Shown: positions 37,319 to 46,323, numbered from the stretch's first letter. The stretch is DNA of 64,000 nucleotides from Actinomadura craniellae (GCF_003289645.1 NZ_QLYX01000003.1:310001-374000), one strand, 5' to 3'. Notes: a model not told the origin generated them from the letters alone. Numbers and translations are program-made.

Positions 37319-38701
37319 GTGACCGCGCCCAGCGTGTCGTACTCGATCACCGTTCGGCTGGAGGTTCCGGCAGGCGGCAAGGCGGTAAGCCAGATCACCC
37401 ACGAGGTCGAGAGCGCCGGTGGCATCGTCACCGCCCTCGACGTCACCACCGCCGGTCACGAGACGCTGCGCATCGACGTGACGATCGCCACCCGCGACAC
37501 CGAGCACGCCGAGGAGATCGTCACCGCGCTCGACGCGATCGAGGATCTCAAGATCCACAAGGTCAGCGACCGTACGTTCCTGATGCACCTCGGCGGCAAG
37601 ATCGAGATGAAGTCGAAGGTGCCGCTGCGCACCCGGGACGAGCTCTCCATGGCCTACACCCCGGGTGTGGCCCGGGTCTCGCTGGCCATCGCCCGCAACC
37701 GCGAGGACGTCCGCAGGCTGACGGTCAAGCGCAACAGCGTGGCGGTCGTCACCGACGGGTCGGCGGTGCTGGGGCTGGGCAACATCGGCCCGGAGGCGGC
37801 GCTGCCGGTCATGGAGGGCAAGGCCGCGCTGTTCAAACGGTTCGCCGACATCGACGCCTGGCCGATCTGCCTCGACACCCAGGACACCGACGAGATCGTC
37901 CGGACGGTCCAGATCATCGCCCCCGCGTTCGGCGGCATCAACCTGGAGGACATCTCCGCACCTCGCTGCTTCGAGGTGGAGGCCCGGCTGCGCGAACTGC
38001 TCGACATCCCGGTCTTCCACGACGACCAGCACGGCACCGCGATCTGCGTGCTCGCCGCGCTCACCAACGCGCTGCGGGTGGTCGGTAAGGACCTCGGCGC
38101 GGTGCGCATCGCGATGGCCGGCGCCGGGGCGGCCGGCACCGCCATCCTCAAGCTGCTGATGCACGCGGGCGCCGAGCAGGTCGTGGTCTGCGACTACCAC
38201 GGCGCGGTGCACCGGGGGCGCGACGACCTCGACGACTCGCTGCGCTGGATCGCCGAGCACACCAACGCCGACAACTACGCGGGCGACCTCAAGGGCGCGG
38301 TGAAGGGCGCCGACGTGTTCATCGGCGTCTCGGCGCCGGGCATCCTCACCGGCGACGACGTCGCGGCGATGAACGACGACGCGATCGTGTTCGCGCTGGC
38401 CAACCCCGAGCCCGAGGTCTCGCCCGACCAGGCCCGCGAGCACGCCGCGGTGGTGGCGACCGGGCGCAGCGACTACCCCAACCAGATCAACAACGTGCTG
38501 GCCTTCCCCGGGGTGTTCCGCGGTCTGCTCGACGCCCAGGCCGACGGGGTCAGCCGCGACATGATGCTCGCCGCCGCGCGGGCGCTGTCCGCCGTGGTGA
38601 CGGACGAGGAGCTGGGCCCGAACTACATCGTGCCGAGCGTCTTCCACCCGGACGTGACGCAGGCGGTGGCCGCCGCGGTCCGCGAGGTCGCGGGCGCCTG
38701 A
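37319..38701 (+). CDS. NAD-dependent malic enzyme with N-terminal ACT domain
   Basis: A 460-residue malic enzyme (malate to pyruvate and CO2). An ACT regulatory domain is at the N-terminus (about 5–82: SYSITVRLEVPAGGKAVSQITHEVESAGG). The catalytic domain has SMAYTPGVARV, EGKAALFKRFADIDAWPICLD, the metal site VFHDDQHGTAI and the NAD loop GAGAAGTAILKLL. ACT-fused bacterial malic enzymes are feedback-regulated by small ligands, often amino acids. The GTG at 37319 follows GAGAGGCAAGTGAC and gives the family start (TAPSVSYSITVRLE). Confidence 0.92.
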   Translation: MTAPSVSYSITVRLEVPAGGKAVSQITHEVESAGGIVTALDVTTAGHETLRIDVTIATRDTEHAEEIVTALDAIEDLKIHKVSDRTFLMHLGGKIEMKSKVPLRTRDELSMAYTPGVARVSLAIARNREDVRRLTVKRNSVAVVTDGSAVLGLGNIGPEAALPVMEGKAALFKRFADIDAWPICLDTQDTDEIVRTVQIIAPAFGGINLEDISAPRCFEVEARLRELLDIPVFHDDQHGTAICVLAALTNALRVVGKDLGAVRIAMAGAGAAGTAILKLLMHAGAEQVVVCDYHGAVHRGRDDLDDSLRWIAEHTNADNYAGDLKGAVKGADVFIGVSAPGILTGDDVAAMNDDAIVFALANPEPEVSPDQAREHAAVVATGRSDYPNQINNVLAFPGVFRGLLDAQADGVSRDMMLAAARALSAVVTDEELGPNYIVPSVFHPDVTQAVAAAVREVAGA

Positions 38702-38704
38702 CCG

Positions 38705-39436
38705 TCAGTCCTTCTGGAAGATCCGCTCCCGGCGGCGCGGCCACAGGCCACCCCACCACAGGATGATCCCGCCAGTGATCATGGCCGCCACGCCGGTCGC
38801 GATCCGGGCCGTCAGCACGCCGTCCTCGGGGCCGGTGTGCGGCAGCCGGTCCTCGGGCGGGTCGTTCCCGGGCGGCGGCGCGGGGTCGTCGCCGGCGCAG
38901 TTCGCGGTCCGGCCGGCCGAGCGCACGGGCGCGTTCTTCCAGGTGACGGTGATGTTGGTGGCGCGGCCCTCGGTCAGCTCGACCTGGCGGGTGCGGGAGG
39001 CGCCCGGCGCGATCCGGTCGGCGATGGTGGCCGAGCCGTTCTGCTCGATGGCGTAGTCCTCGGTCCGGGGGCCGATGTTGCGGACCGTCACCGCGACCAT
39101 GCGGCCGGGGCAGCGCACCGCGCCGATGCTGACCTGGAGCGGCCGGGCGGGGACGGTCGTGGGGGGCACCGGGGGCGGCGCCACCCGGGTCCGGGTGGGG
39201 GTGGGCGTGGGCGTGGGCCGCGGCGTGGTCCGGGTCGGGGTGGGCGTGGGAGTGCGGGTCCGCCGGGGGGTGCCGGTGGCCGTCGGCGTGACCGTTCCGG
39301 TGAGACCGGCGGACGGGCTCGGGCTGGGGGTGCCCGAGGCGCTCGACGACGAGGCCATCCGGGTGAGGGCGGGGATCGCGATGAGCGCCCCGATCACGAA
39401 GAAGACGGCCGCGATGACGACCCTGGGCAACTGCAT
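38705..39436 (-). CDS. LPxTG-type surface protein with Thr/Pro linker
   Basis: A 243-residue cell-surface protein. It has an N-terminal signal or membrane helix (PRVVIAAVFFVIGALIAIPAL), a Thr/Pro/Arg repeat linker (about 35–90, TPTPTPTRT units), an Ig-like domain with two cysteines (VSIGAVRCPGRMVAVTVRNIG ... RTANCAG), and a sorting signal. The sorting signal is LPHTG, then a hydrophobic helix and a basic tail WPRRRERIFQKD. Sortase would cleave in LPHTG and link the protein to peptidoglycan. No sortase gene is in the window. It converges closely with the malic enzyme gene (3 bp). Confidence 0.82.
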   Translation of the reverse strand: MQLPRVVIAAVFFVIGALIAIPALTRMASSSSASGTPSPSPSAGLTGTVTPTATGTPRRTRTPTPTPTRTTPRPTPTPTPTRTRVAPPPVPPTTVPARPLQVSIGAVRCPGRMVAVTVRNIGPRTEDYAIEQNGSATIADRIAPGASRTRQVELTEGRATNITVTWKNAPVRSAGRTANCAGDDPAPPPGNDPPEDRLPHTGPEDGVLTARIATGVAAMITGGIILWWGGLWPRRRERIFQKD

Positions 39437-39864
39437 CGCGTCCTCCCGGCGGGGCGCGCGTCCGGCGCGTACCCCGAGATCCTAGATCGCTCTTACCTGG
39501 ACCCGCTCGCTGCTACTTGAAGTGTGCTCGTCGGCGAGCGCATTTCAAGCCGTATTCGCCGGGTTCCCGGGTGGTGGACGGGACCGGCCGGTGCCCTGCG
39601 GCGCTCGGTGACGGAGGCTTCGCTGAATGTACATCCAGGAGCCCGCCGGTTTCAGCACGCCGGCCGACCCGGCCGGAAGGGGCTGTGGAGCGTGGGCACG
39701 CTGCCGAGGTGCCCTCTGCCGATCGTGCACAAACCTACTTGGCCGTGCATGGCCATTCCGGTCATGGACTGATCCTGATCCGGACGTGACCGTTTCCAGG
39801 GGCGGCGCTCCGGGCCGGAGGGGCGTGTGTTCCCGCGGGTGCCGCCCGCCGCATCATGGAGGGC
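39437..39864. other. 428-bp intergenic region with a hairpin
   Basis: Between the LPxTG gene (minus) and yqgE (plus). It contains a 15-bp stem-loop at 39516–39549 (CTTGAAGTGTGCTCG, loop TCGG, CGAGCGCATTTCAAG) that is fully paired in the plus-strand RNA with two G-U pairs. The hairpin is not next to a gene end. No ORF in the region has a ribosome-binding site and a coding-like composition. Confidence 0.45.
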
Positions 39865-40449
39865 ATGGAAGACGGGATCGACGGGATCGCGGTGGGACGG
39901 CTGCTGGTGGCGACTCCGCTGCTGGACGATCCCAACTTCCGGCGCAGTGTCGTCCTGCTGATGGAACACGACTCCGCCGAGGGCACGATCGGCGTCATCC
40001 TCAACCGCCCGACCGATGTCTCCGTGGACCAGGTGCTGCCGCCCTGGGCCGAGCTGGCCTCCGGGCCGCCGGTGCTGTTCGAGGGCGGGCCGGTGGCGCT
40101 CGACAGCGCGCTGGCGCTGGCGCTGATGCCGGGGGCGGACGAGCCGCTGGGCTGGCGCGCGCTGGGCGGCGGCTTCGCGGCGGGACGGATCGGGGTGGTC
40201 GATCTCGACATGCCGCCGGCGCTGGTCGCGGCGGACGTGCTCCGCTTCCGGGTCTTCGCGGGGTACGCCGGCTGGGGCGCCGGCCAGCTCCAGGCCGAGA
40301 TCGAGGAGGGCGCCTGGTACCTGGTGCCGGGGGAGCCGGGCGACGCCTTCGCGGCTGATCCGGAGCGGCTGTGGCCGGACGTGCTCCGCCGGCAGGGCGG
40401 TGAGCTGGCTTTCGTCTCCACTTTTCCGGACGACCCGACGCTGAATTAG
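39865..40449 (+). CDS. yqgE: YqgE/AlgH family protein
   Basis: A 194-residue protein of the YqgE/AlgH (DUF179) family: GRLLVATPLLDDPNFRRSVVLLMEHDSAEGTIGVILNRPT is the family opening. FEGGPVALDSALALAL and FRVFAGYAGWGAGQLQAEIEEGAWYLVP follow. Function is unproven; AlgH has been linked to alginate regulation in Pseudomonas and to ribosome or redox roles. The ATG at 39865 follows GGAGGGC; an ATG at 39856 lies inside that SD. Confidence 0.92.
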   Translation: MEDGIDGIAVGRLLVATPLLDDPNFRRSVVLLMEHDSAEGTIGVILNRPTDVSVDQVLPPWAELASGPPVLFEGGPVALDSALALALMPGADEPLGWRALGGGFAAGRIGVVDLDMPPALVAADVLRFRVFAGYAGWGAGQLQAEIEEGAWYLVPGEPGDAFAADPERLWPDVLRRQGGELAFVSTFPDDPTLN

Positions 40450-40452
40450 GCT
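40447..40452 (+). promoter_or_regulatory. -10 box TAGGCT before the DUF3039 gene
   Basis: TAGGCT overlaps the yqgE stop codon and ends 6 nt before the GTG at 40459; no SD follows, so the transcript would be leaderless. Confidence 0.45.
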
Positions 40453-40458
40453 GGGCGC

Positions 40459-40704
40459 GTGAGCACCAAGATTCTTCCCGAGAGTGATGTCCGGCCGGAT
40501 CTTTCGCACGGCGACGGCGATCATGAGCGTTTCGCGCACTACGTCAAGAAGGCGAAAATCACCGAAAGCGCCGTTACCGGCACGCCGGTGATCGCCCTGT
40601 GCGGCAAGGTCTGGGTGCCGAACAGGGACCCCAAGAAGTACCCGGTATGCCCGGAGTGCAAGGAGATTTACGAGTCCATGCCGCTGGGCGGCGGCGAGGA
40701 ATAA
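40459..40704 (+). CDS. DUF3039 protein
   Basis: An 81-residue protein with the DUF3039 signature GDHERFAHYVKKAKITESAVTGTPVIALCGKVWVP and a CPECKEIYE zinc-like motif. The two cysteines of CPEC plus the one in ALCGKVW could bind a metal. The family is almost confined to actinobacteria and its role is unknown. Start at GTG 40459 is leaderless or coupled to yqgE. Confidence 0.9.
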   Translation: MSTKILPESDVRPDLSHGDGDHERFAHYVKKAKITESAVTGTPVIALCGKVWVPNRDPKKYPVCPECKEIYESMPLGGGEE

Positions 40705-40740
40705 CACCGACCGGCTCTTGTCGGGTGCACGCCGGACCCC

Positions 40741-40780
40741 GTAGCCGTACGATCAGTGCGCACAGTGATCGGACGGCTAC
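40741..40780. promoter_or_regulatory. 40-bp near-perfect dyad before the secreted protease
   Basis: 15-bp arms GTAGCCGTACGATCA and TGATCGGACGGCTAC (one mismatch) around GTGCGCACAG, itself mostly palindromic. It ends 14 bp before the ATG at 40795, just before its GGAG Shine–Dalgarno. An operator or an mRNA hairpin near the ribosome site are both possible; it could also end the DUF3039 transcript. Confidence 0.6.
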
Positions 40781-40794
40781 AGTTCGGAGTGGTC

Positions 40795-41748
40795 ATGAGG
40801 TGGGCGCGCGCAGCCGCTCTGTTCTGCGTTCTTTCAATGGCCCTGGGGTGTCTGGCCGGGGCCGGGCACATCGAAGAGCGCCCGGCACGGGCGGCGGCCC
40901 AGGCCCCCGACGCCCCGCCCTGCGCGGCCCGCCTGCGCGGCGGGCCACGGGATTTCGGACCGCGTGACCACCACCACCTCGGCCGCGCCCGGGTGGTCGA
41001 GATGATCCAGGACGTGCGCCGCACGCTGATCCGCCGGTACGGCCACGCCGACCCCGACAGGCTCGGGTCAGGAGAGCGCCGGGCCGCGATCACCGTCCCG
41101 GTGCATTTCCACGCGATCTCCTCCGGGTCCGCCGGCCGGCTGCCCCGGGCCACGGTCGAGCGGCAGATCGGGGCGATGAACGCCGCCTACGGCGGCCGGG
41201 CCGGCGGCGCCGACACCGGTGTGCGGTTCCGGCTCGACTCGTTCACCGTGGTGGACAACCCCGCCTGGTTCCGCGGCCCGCAGCAGCACGAGCGCCAGAT
41301 GAAGCAGGCGCTGCGCCGCGGCGGGCGCGGCACCCTCAACCTGTACAGCGCGGCGGTGGGCGCGGCGGTGCTCGGCTTCTCGACCTTCCCGCAGGCGTAC
41401 AGCGCGATGCCCGTCCTCGACGGGGTGGTGGTCGACTACCGCAGCCTGCCGGGCGGGACGTACCGCAACTACAACCGGGGCCACACCGCCGTGCACGAGA
41501 TCGGGCACTGGCTCGGCCTGTTCCACACGTTCGAGAACGGCTGCCAGGCGCCGGGCGACGGGGTGGCCGACACGCCGTACCAGCGCACGGCCACCAACAA
41601 CTGTCCTGTGGGCAAGGACACCTGTCCCGAGCCGGGCATGGACGCCGTGCACAACTTCATGGACTACTCCTGGGACGTCTGCATGCGGGAGTTCACCGCA
41701 GGTCAGGGCCGGGCGATCCGGGCCGCCTGGGCGGCGTACCGGGCCTAG
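40795..41748 (+). CDS. Secreted M43 (pappalysin-type) zinc metalloprotease
   Basis: A 317-residue exported protease: signal peptide of about 33 residues, a propeptide-like segment, and a metzincin catalytic domain with HEIGHWLGLFHTF (HExxHxxGxxH, three zinc ligands plus Glu). The Met-turn is in VHNFMDYSWDVC, and several cysteines lie in the C-terminal part (GCQAPGD, NNCPVGKDTCPEPG). The pattern is that of the M43B cytophagalysin/pappalysin group common in Streptomyces. The ATG at 40795 follows GGAGTGG. Extracellular nutrition is the likely role. Confidence 0.9.
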   Translation: MRWARAAALFCVLSMALGCLAGAGHIEERPARAAAQAPDAPPCAARLRGGPRDFGPRDHHHLGRARVVEMIQDVRRTLIRRYGHADPDRLGSGERRAAITVPVHFHAISSGSAGRLPRATVERQIGAMNAAYGGRAGGADTGVRFRLDSFTVVDNPAWFRGPQQHERQMKQALRRGGRGTLNLYSAAVGAAVLGFSTFPQAYSAMPVLDGVVVDYRSLPGGTYRNYNRGHTAVHEIGHWLGLFHTFENGCQAPGDGVADTPYQRTATNNCPVGKDTCPEPGMDAVHNFMDYSWDVCMREFTAGQGRAIRAAWAAYRA

Positions 41749-41826
41749 CACGCCGCGGCGGCGAAGCGGCGGAGGCCGGTGTGCCCCGCACGTCCTGTCG
41801 GTGCGGCTCTGTAGCCTCTTAGGACC

Positions 41827-43611
41827 GTGAGTACCTTCGCCGCTTCGAGCATGCCCCCCGCCTTCCCCGAACGGGCCGCCTGGGGAACCGCGTCGTCGCT
41901 GCGCGCCTGGCAGCAGCAGGCGCTGGAGGCCTACTTCCGTACCGAGGCCGGGCCGCGTGACTTCCTCACCGTCGCGACGCCCGGCGCCGGCAAGACGACC
42001 TTCGCGCTGCGGCTCGCCCGCGAACTGCTCGACCGGCGCGCGATCGCCGCGATCACCGTGGTCTGCCCGACCGAGCACCTGAAGCGGCAGTGGGCCGAGT
42101 CCGCCGCCCGGGTCGGCATCAAGATCGACCCGGAGTTCAAGAACTCGCAGGGCCGGGTCGGCAAGGACTTCGTCGGGGTGGCGGTGACCTACGCCCAGGT
42201 GGCCGCGCACCCCGCGTTGCACCGGGGCCGCACCGAGAACCGCAAGACCCTGGTCATCCTCGACGAGGTGCACCACGCGGGCGACGGCCTCTCGTGGGGC
42301 GATGCGATCCGCGAGTCGTTCGAGCCGGCCGCGCGGCGGCTGTCGCTGTCGGGCACCCCGTTCCGCACCGACATCAACCCGATCCCGTTCGTCCTGTACG
42401 AGGAGGGGCCCGACGGCATCCGGCGCAGCCGGGCCGACTACACCTACGGGTACGGGCCGGCACTGGCCGACGGGGTCGTCCGGCCGGTGATCTTCCTGGC
42501 CTACGCGGGCGAGATGCGCTGGCGCACTCGGGCCGGCGACGAGATCACCGCCACCCTGGGGCAGCCGCTGACCCAGGACCAGACCGCGCAGGCCTGGCGG
42601 GCCGCGCTCGACCCCAAGGGCGACTGGATCCGCCAGGTGATCAAGGCGGCCGACCGGCGGCTGACCGAGGTCCGGCGGGCGATGCCCGACGCGGGGGCGA
42701 TGGCCATCGCCAGCGACCACGAGACGGCCCGCGCGTACGCCAAGATGATCCGCGAGCTGACCGGGCAGCGCGTGACCGTCGTGCTGTCCGACGACCCCGG
42801 CGCGAGCAAGAAGATCAAACAGTTCGGCGAGTCGGACGAGCGCTGGCTGGTCGCGGTGCGCATGGTCTCCGAAGGGGTCGACATCCCCCGGCTGGCCGTC
42901 GGGGTCTACGCCACCAGCACCAGCACCCCGCTGTTCTTCGCCCAGGCGATCGGCCGGTTCGTCCGGGCCCGGCGGCGCGGCGAGACCGCTTCGGTCTTCC
43001 TCCCGTCGGTACCGACACTGATGGGGCACGCGGCCGAGATGGAGACCGAGCGCGACCACGTGCTCGACCGGCCGGTCCGCGAGGACGGCCTCGACGACGA
43101 CCTGATCGCCGAGGCCAACCGCCGCGACGACAGCCCTGACGTGGGGGAGGAGCTGCCGTTCGAGACGGTCGAGGCGTCCGCCCAGTTCGACCGGGTGCTC
43201 TACGACGGCGGCGAGTTCGGCATGCAGGCGGCCCCCGGCTCGGTCGAGGAGGAGGACTTCCTGGGCATCCCCGGGCTGCTGGAGCCCGACCAGGTGACCG
43301 CGCTGCTGCGCAAGCGGCAGGCCGAGCAGATGGCCGCCCAGCGCAGGGCCAAGACCGGCGACCCGCGGGCCGACCGGGCCGAGGCGGGTGACGGGGAGCA
43401 GCGCACCGCCGCCGAGGACCTGCACGCCCTGCGCAAGGAACTGAACGGCCTGGTGGGGGCCTGGAACCACCGCACCGGCCAGCCGCACGGCGTCATCCAC
43501 ACCGAACTGCGCCGCACCTGTGGCGGCCCGCCGGCCGCGCAGGCCTCCGCCGAGGACATCCGCCGCCGCATCGCCAAGATCCGCGAGTGGGCGACCCGCC
43601 GCCGCGACTGA
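41827..43611 (+). CDS. DEAD/DEAH-box superfamily 2 helicase
   Basis: A 594-residue SF2 helicase with Walker A TPGAGKTTFALR (near residue 55), DEVHHAG as motif II, SGTPFRTD (motif III), VRMVSEGVDIPRL (motif V) and QAIGRFVRARRRGE (motif VI). A basic, coil-rich C-terminus follows. The gene is a conserved single-copy actinobacterial helicase of unknown function, possibly in DNA repair. The upstream TAGCCT box lies 9 nt from the GTG start, so the transcript may be leaderless or nearly so. Confidence 0.92.
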   Translation: MSTFAASSMPPAFPERAAWGTASSLRAWQQQALEAYFRTEAGPRDFLTVATPGAGKTTFALRLARELLDRRAIAAITVVCPTEHLKRQWAESAARVGIKIDPEFKNSQGRVGKDFVGVAVTYAQVAAHPALHRGRTENRKTLVILDEVHHAGDGLSWGDAIRESFEPAARRLSLSGTPFRTDINPIPFVLYEEGPDGIRRSRADYTYGYGPALADGVVRPVIFLAYAGEMRWRTRAGDEITATLGQPLTQDQTAQAWRAALDPKGDWIRQVIKAADRRLTEVRRAMPDAGAMAIASDHETARAYAKMIRELTGQRVTVVLSDDPGASKKIKQFGESDERWLVAVRMVSEGVDIPRLAVGVYATSTSTPLFFAQAIGRFVRARRRGETASVFLPSVPTLMGHAAEMETERDHVLDRPVREDGLDDDLIAEANRRDDSPDVGEELPFETVEASAQFDRVLYDGGEFGMQAAPGSVEEEDFLGIPGLLEPDQVTALLRKRQAEQMAAQRRAKTGDPRADRAEAGDGEQRTAAEDLHALRKELNGLVGAWNHRTGQPHGVIHTELRRTCGGPPAAQASAEDIRRRIAKIREWATRRRD

Positions 43612-43613
43612 CG

Positions 43614-43646
43614 GAGCCGAGGCGGGTGAGCACCTCCCGCCGGCTC
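43614..43646. terminator. Hairpin between convergent genes
   Basis: GAGCC-GA-GGCGGG / CCCGCC-GGCTC, 11 pairs with a two-base bulge, immediately after the helicase stop codon. Confidence 0.55.
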
Positions 43647-43661
43647 GGGCTCCCGGCCGGT

Positions 43662-44183
43662 TCAGCCGGCCAGACCCGCCAGCGCCGCCTCGACGGTCTC
43701 CTCCGGGGTTCCCGTGATCGGGACGCTGACCACGTTCTCGTCGGGCTCGGGCGGTTCGAGGTCGCGGAACTGGCTGTCGAGCATGGACGGCGGGAAGAAG
43801 TGCCCGTGCCGGGCGGTGATGCGCCGCTGGATCAGCGCGCGGTCGCCGTCGAGGTGGACGATCCGGACGTCGGGCCGGCCCTTGGCCAGCAGGTCGCGGT
43901 AGGCGCGCTTGAGGGCCGAGCAGCTCACCACCGCCCGGGTCCCGGCGGCCAGCCGGGCGTCCATCCAGTCGCCGATCGCCGCCAGCCAGGGCATCCGGTC
44001 GGCGTCGGTCAGCGGGGTGCCCGCCTCCATCTTGAGCACGTTGGCCCGCGGGTGGAATTCGTCGGCGTCGGCGTACTCCCAGCCCAGCCGCTCGGCCAGC
44101 CCCTTGCCGATGGTGGTCTTGCCGCTGCCGGAGACGCCCATCACCATGATGATCCGCGCGGGGATCGCGTCGTCGTCTGCCAC
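43662..44183 (-). CDS. gntK: Gluconokinase (GntK type)
   Basis: Phosphorylates gluconate to 6-phosphogluconate. The 173-residue P-loop kinase has MGVSGSGKTTIGKGLAERLGW (Walker A), ADADEFHPRANVLKMEAGTPLTDADRMPWLAAI and VSCSALKRAYRDLL, plus HFFPPSMLDSQF. All are gluconokinase signatures. GTG at 44183 follows AAGGGGGG at correct spacing; an upstream ATG at 44201 is less likely. No gluconate permease is adjacent. Confidence 0.93.
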   Translation of the reverse strand: MADDDAIPARIIMVMGVSGSGKTTIGKGLAERLGWEYADADEFHPRANVLKMEAGTPLTDADRMPWLAAIGDWMDARLAAGTRAVVSCSALKRAYRDLLAKGRPDVRIVHLDGDRALIQRRITARHGHFFPPSMLDSQFRDLEPPEPDENVVSVPITGTPEETVEAALAGLAG

Positions 44184-44231
44184 GAGACCCCCCTTACCCA
44201 CTCGAAGGCCGTGATCACGGCCGGGCGGGCC

Positions 44232-44852
44232 TCAGTCCAGGACGGGCGGGGCCGGCTCGCGCACGGCGACTTCGGCCTGCCCGACCACCGGAGTGCCGGT
44301 CAGGGCGATGCCGGCGGCGCGGAACTCGCCGAGGGCCCGCTCGATGGTCTCCGGCGTCACCCCGACCGTCAGGTCCAGCAGCACCGTGGTGCGGAACCCG
44401 GCCCGGGCGGCGTCGAGCGCGGTGGCCCGCACGCAGTGGTCAGTGGCGATGCCGACCACGTCGACCGTGTCCACCCCGCGCCCGCGCAGCCAGTCGCCGA
44501 GCGGGGTGCCGTCGTCGGCCGCCCCCTCGAAGCCGCTGTAGGCGGCGGTGTTCCGGCCCTTGCTGAACACCGTCTCGATCGGCCCCAGCGCCAGGTTGGG
44601 GTGGAAGTCGGCGCCCTCGGTGCCGACCACGCAGTGCGGCGGCCAGCTGTCGGCGTAGTCGGGCGTGTCGGAGAAGTGCGCTCCGGGGTCGAGGTGGAAG
44701 TCGCGGGTGGCCACGATGTGCCGGTACTCGCCGCGGTGCCCGGCGGTGTACGCCGAGATGGCGGTGGCCACCTCCGCGCCCCCGGTCACGGCCAGCGAGC
44801 CGCCCTCGCAGAAGTCGTTCTGTACATCCACGATGATCAAAGCCTTGCGCAT
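44232..44852 (-). CDS. pncA: Nicotinamidase (isochorismatase-fold)
   Basis: Hydrolyses nicotinamide to nicotinate for NAD salvage. The 206-residue protein shows the catalytic triad context: Asp in IVDVQNDFCEGG, Lys in SKGRNT and Cys in IATDHCVRATALDAA. The metal-binding Asp/His residues are in TRDFHLDPGAHF. It lies 90 bp downstream of pncB on the same strand; the gap holds a small palindrome. The two genes give the first two steps of the Preiss–Handler branch. Confidence 0.93.
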   Translation of the reverse strand: MRKALIIVDVQNDFCEGGSLAVTGGAEVATAISAYTAGHRGEYRHIVATRDFHLDPGAHFSDTPDYADSWPPHCVVGTEGADFHPNLALGPIETVFSKGRNTAAYSGFEGAADDGTPLGDWLRGRGVDTVDVVGIATDHCVRATALDAARAGFRTTVLLDLTVGVTPETIERALGEFRAAGIALTGTPVVGQAEVAVREPAPPVLD

Positions 44853-44867
44853 CCGCCCGTTCCCCTC

Positions 44868-44879
44868 ATATTCGAATAT
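44868..44879. promoter_or_regulatory. Palindrome upstream of pncA
   Basis: ATATTCGAATAT, a perfect 12-bp A/T-rich palindrome in very GC-rich DNA, 15 bp upstream of the pncA start on the minus strand. It may be an operator for pncA alone. Confidence 0.4.
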
Positions 44880-44942
44880 TCGACCGTCCCGGACCGATAT
44901 GGACGCTACCCCGCATGTCCTGTTCTGACGCTCAGCGCCCGA

Positions 44943-46253
44943 TCAGGGCCTGCCGAGGAACTCGGTGGGAACCGCCGGGTCGCCGGCGGAGAGCTGCCGG
45001 GCGGTGGGCGGCAGCTCGCGGAGGGCGGCGGCGTGCCGGTCGCGGGCCGCGGCGAGGGGCTCGCGGCCGACGATCTCGCCGTTCCGGACCAGGGGGCGCA
45101 GCAGCACCCGGTCGTTCGGGGCGGGCGCCGGCTCGCCGAGCGTGACGACCTCGGCCGTGGCGGTGCCGTGGGAGTTCCGCCGGCGCAGCGCCGCCTTGCG
45201 CCCGCCTCGGCTGGGTTTGCCCACCGAGCGCTTGGCCACCGGGCGCAGCGGCGAGCCGGGCGCGGCGGAGTCGGCGCGCGCCACCAGCTTGTAGACGAGC
45301 GAGGCGGTCGGCGCGCCCGATCCGGTGACCAGCGAGGTGCCCACGCCGTAGCCGTTCACCGGTGCGGCCGCCAGCGCCGCGATGCCGTACTCGTCGAGGT
45401 CGCCGGTCACCACGATCCGGGTGCCGGGGGCGCCCAGCGAGTCGAGCTGCTCCCGCACCTCGCGGGCCACCGCGCCGAGATCGCCGCTGTCGATGCGCAC
45501 CGCGCCGAGCGCCGGCCCGGCCAGGTCCACCGCGGTGCGGACCGCCCGGGGCACGTCGTAGGTGTCCACCAGCAGGGTCGTGTCGGGGCCGAGCGCGGCG
45601 AGCTGGGCGGCGAAGGCGTTCCGCTCGCCGTCGTGCAGCAGGGTGAACGCGTGCGCCGCGGTGCCCGCCGTGGGCAGGCCGTACCGCCGCCCGGCCGCCA
45701 GGTTGGAGGTGGTGGCGAACCCGGCGACGTAGGCGGCTCGGGCCGCCGCCACCGCGGCCTCCTCGTGGGTGCGCCGGGAGCCCATCTCGATCAGTGGGCG
45801 GTCGCCGGCGGCCGTCGCCATCCGGGACGCGGCGGCGGCGATCGCGCAGTCGTGGTTGAGGATCGACAGCACCAGCGTCTCCAGCACGACCGCCTCGGCG
45901 AACGTCCCCTCGACGACGAGGATCGGCGAGCCGGGGAAGAAGCACTCGCCCTCGGCGTAGCCCCAGACGTTCCCGGTGAACCGGTAGCCGGCCGCCCAGG
46001 TGGCGGTGGCCTCGTCGAGCACCCCGTGGGAGGTCAGGTACTCCAGCGCCGCCTCGTCGAAGGTGTACGCCGCCAGCGCGTCCAGCAGCCGCCCGGTGCC
46101 CGTCACCACGCCGTACCGCCGGCCGGGCGGCAGCCGGCGGGCGAACACCTCGAAGACGGCGCGCCGCTGCGCCACCCCGCTGTGCAGCGCGGCCCGCACC
46201 ATGGTCAGTTCGTAGTGATCTGTCAGGAGTGCCGTGCTGTAGCCGAGGTCCAC
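44943..46253 (-). CDS. pncB: Nicotinate phosphoribosyltransferase
   Basis: Converts nicotinate and PRPP to nicotinate mononucleotide. The 436-residue protein begins (GTG) with [22 protein letters not shown], a family N-terminus, and contains [38 protein letters not shown] and [13 protein letters not shown] of the phosphoribosyl-transferase barrel. The start at GTG 46253 matches homologues; nothing further upstream is conserved. It is divergent from clpS. Confidence 0.95.
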   Translation of the reverse strand: MDLGYSTALLTDHYELTMVRAALHSGVAQRRAVFEVFARRLPPGRRYGVVTGTGRLLDALAAYTFDEAALEYLTSHGVLDEATATWAAGYRFTGNVWGYAEGECFFPGSPILVVEGTFAEAVVLETLVLSILNHDCAIAAAASRMATAAGDRPLIEMGSRRTHEEAAVAAARAAYVAGFATTSNLAAGRRYGLPTAGTAAHAFTLLHDGERNAFAAQLAALGPDTTLLVDTYDVPRAVRTAVDLAGPALGAVRIDSGDLGAVAREVREQLDSLGAPGTRIVVTGDLDEYGIAALAAAPVNGYGVGTSLVTGSGAPTASLVYKLVARADSAAPGSPLRPVAKRSVGKPSRGGRKAALRRRNSHGTATAEVVTLGEPAPAPNDRVLLRPLVRNGEIVGREPLAAARDRHAAALRELPPTARQLSAGDPAVPTEFLGRP

Positions 46254-46323
46254 GAGTGGAACCCTAGGCTGCGATGTGTGCACGATGGAAAGCAGGTCAT
46301 CCGACGGGGGGAGGCACGCCAAA

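Noticed and set aside
37053-37322. 89-codon open frame upstream of the malic enzyme, ending in an overlap with its start codon.
   Set aside because: The ORF has no Shine–Dalgarno, Pro/Ala/Arg-rich shadow composition and a terminator just upstream at 36997–37024. The short terminal ATGACG...TGA may be translated, but nothing shows it.
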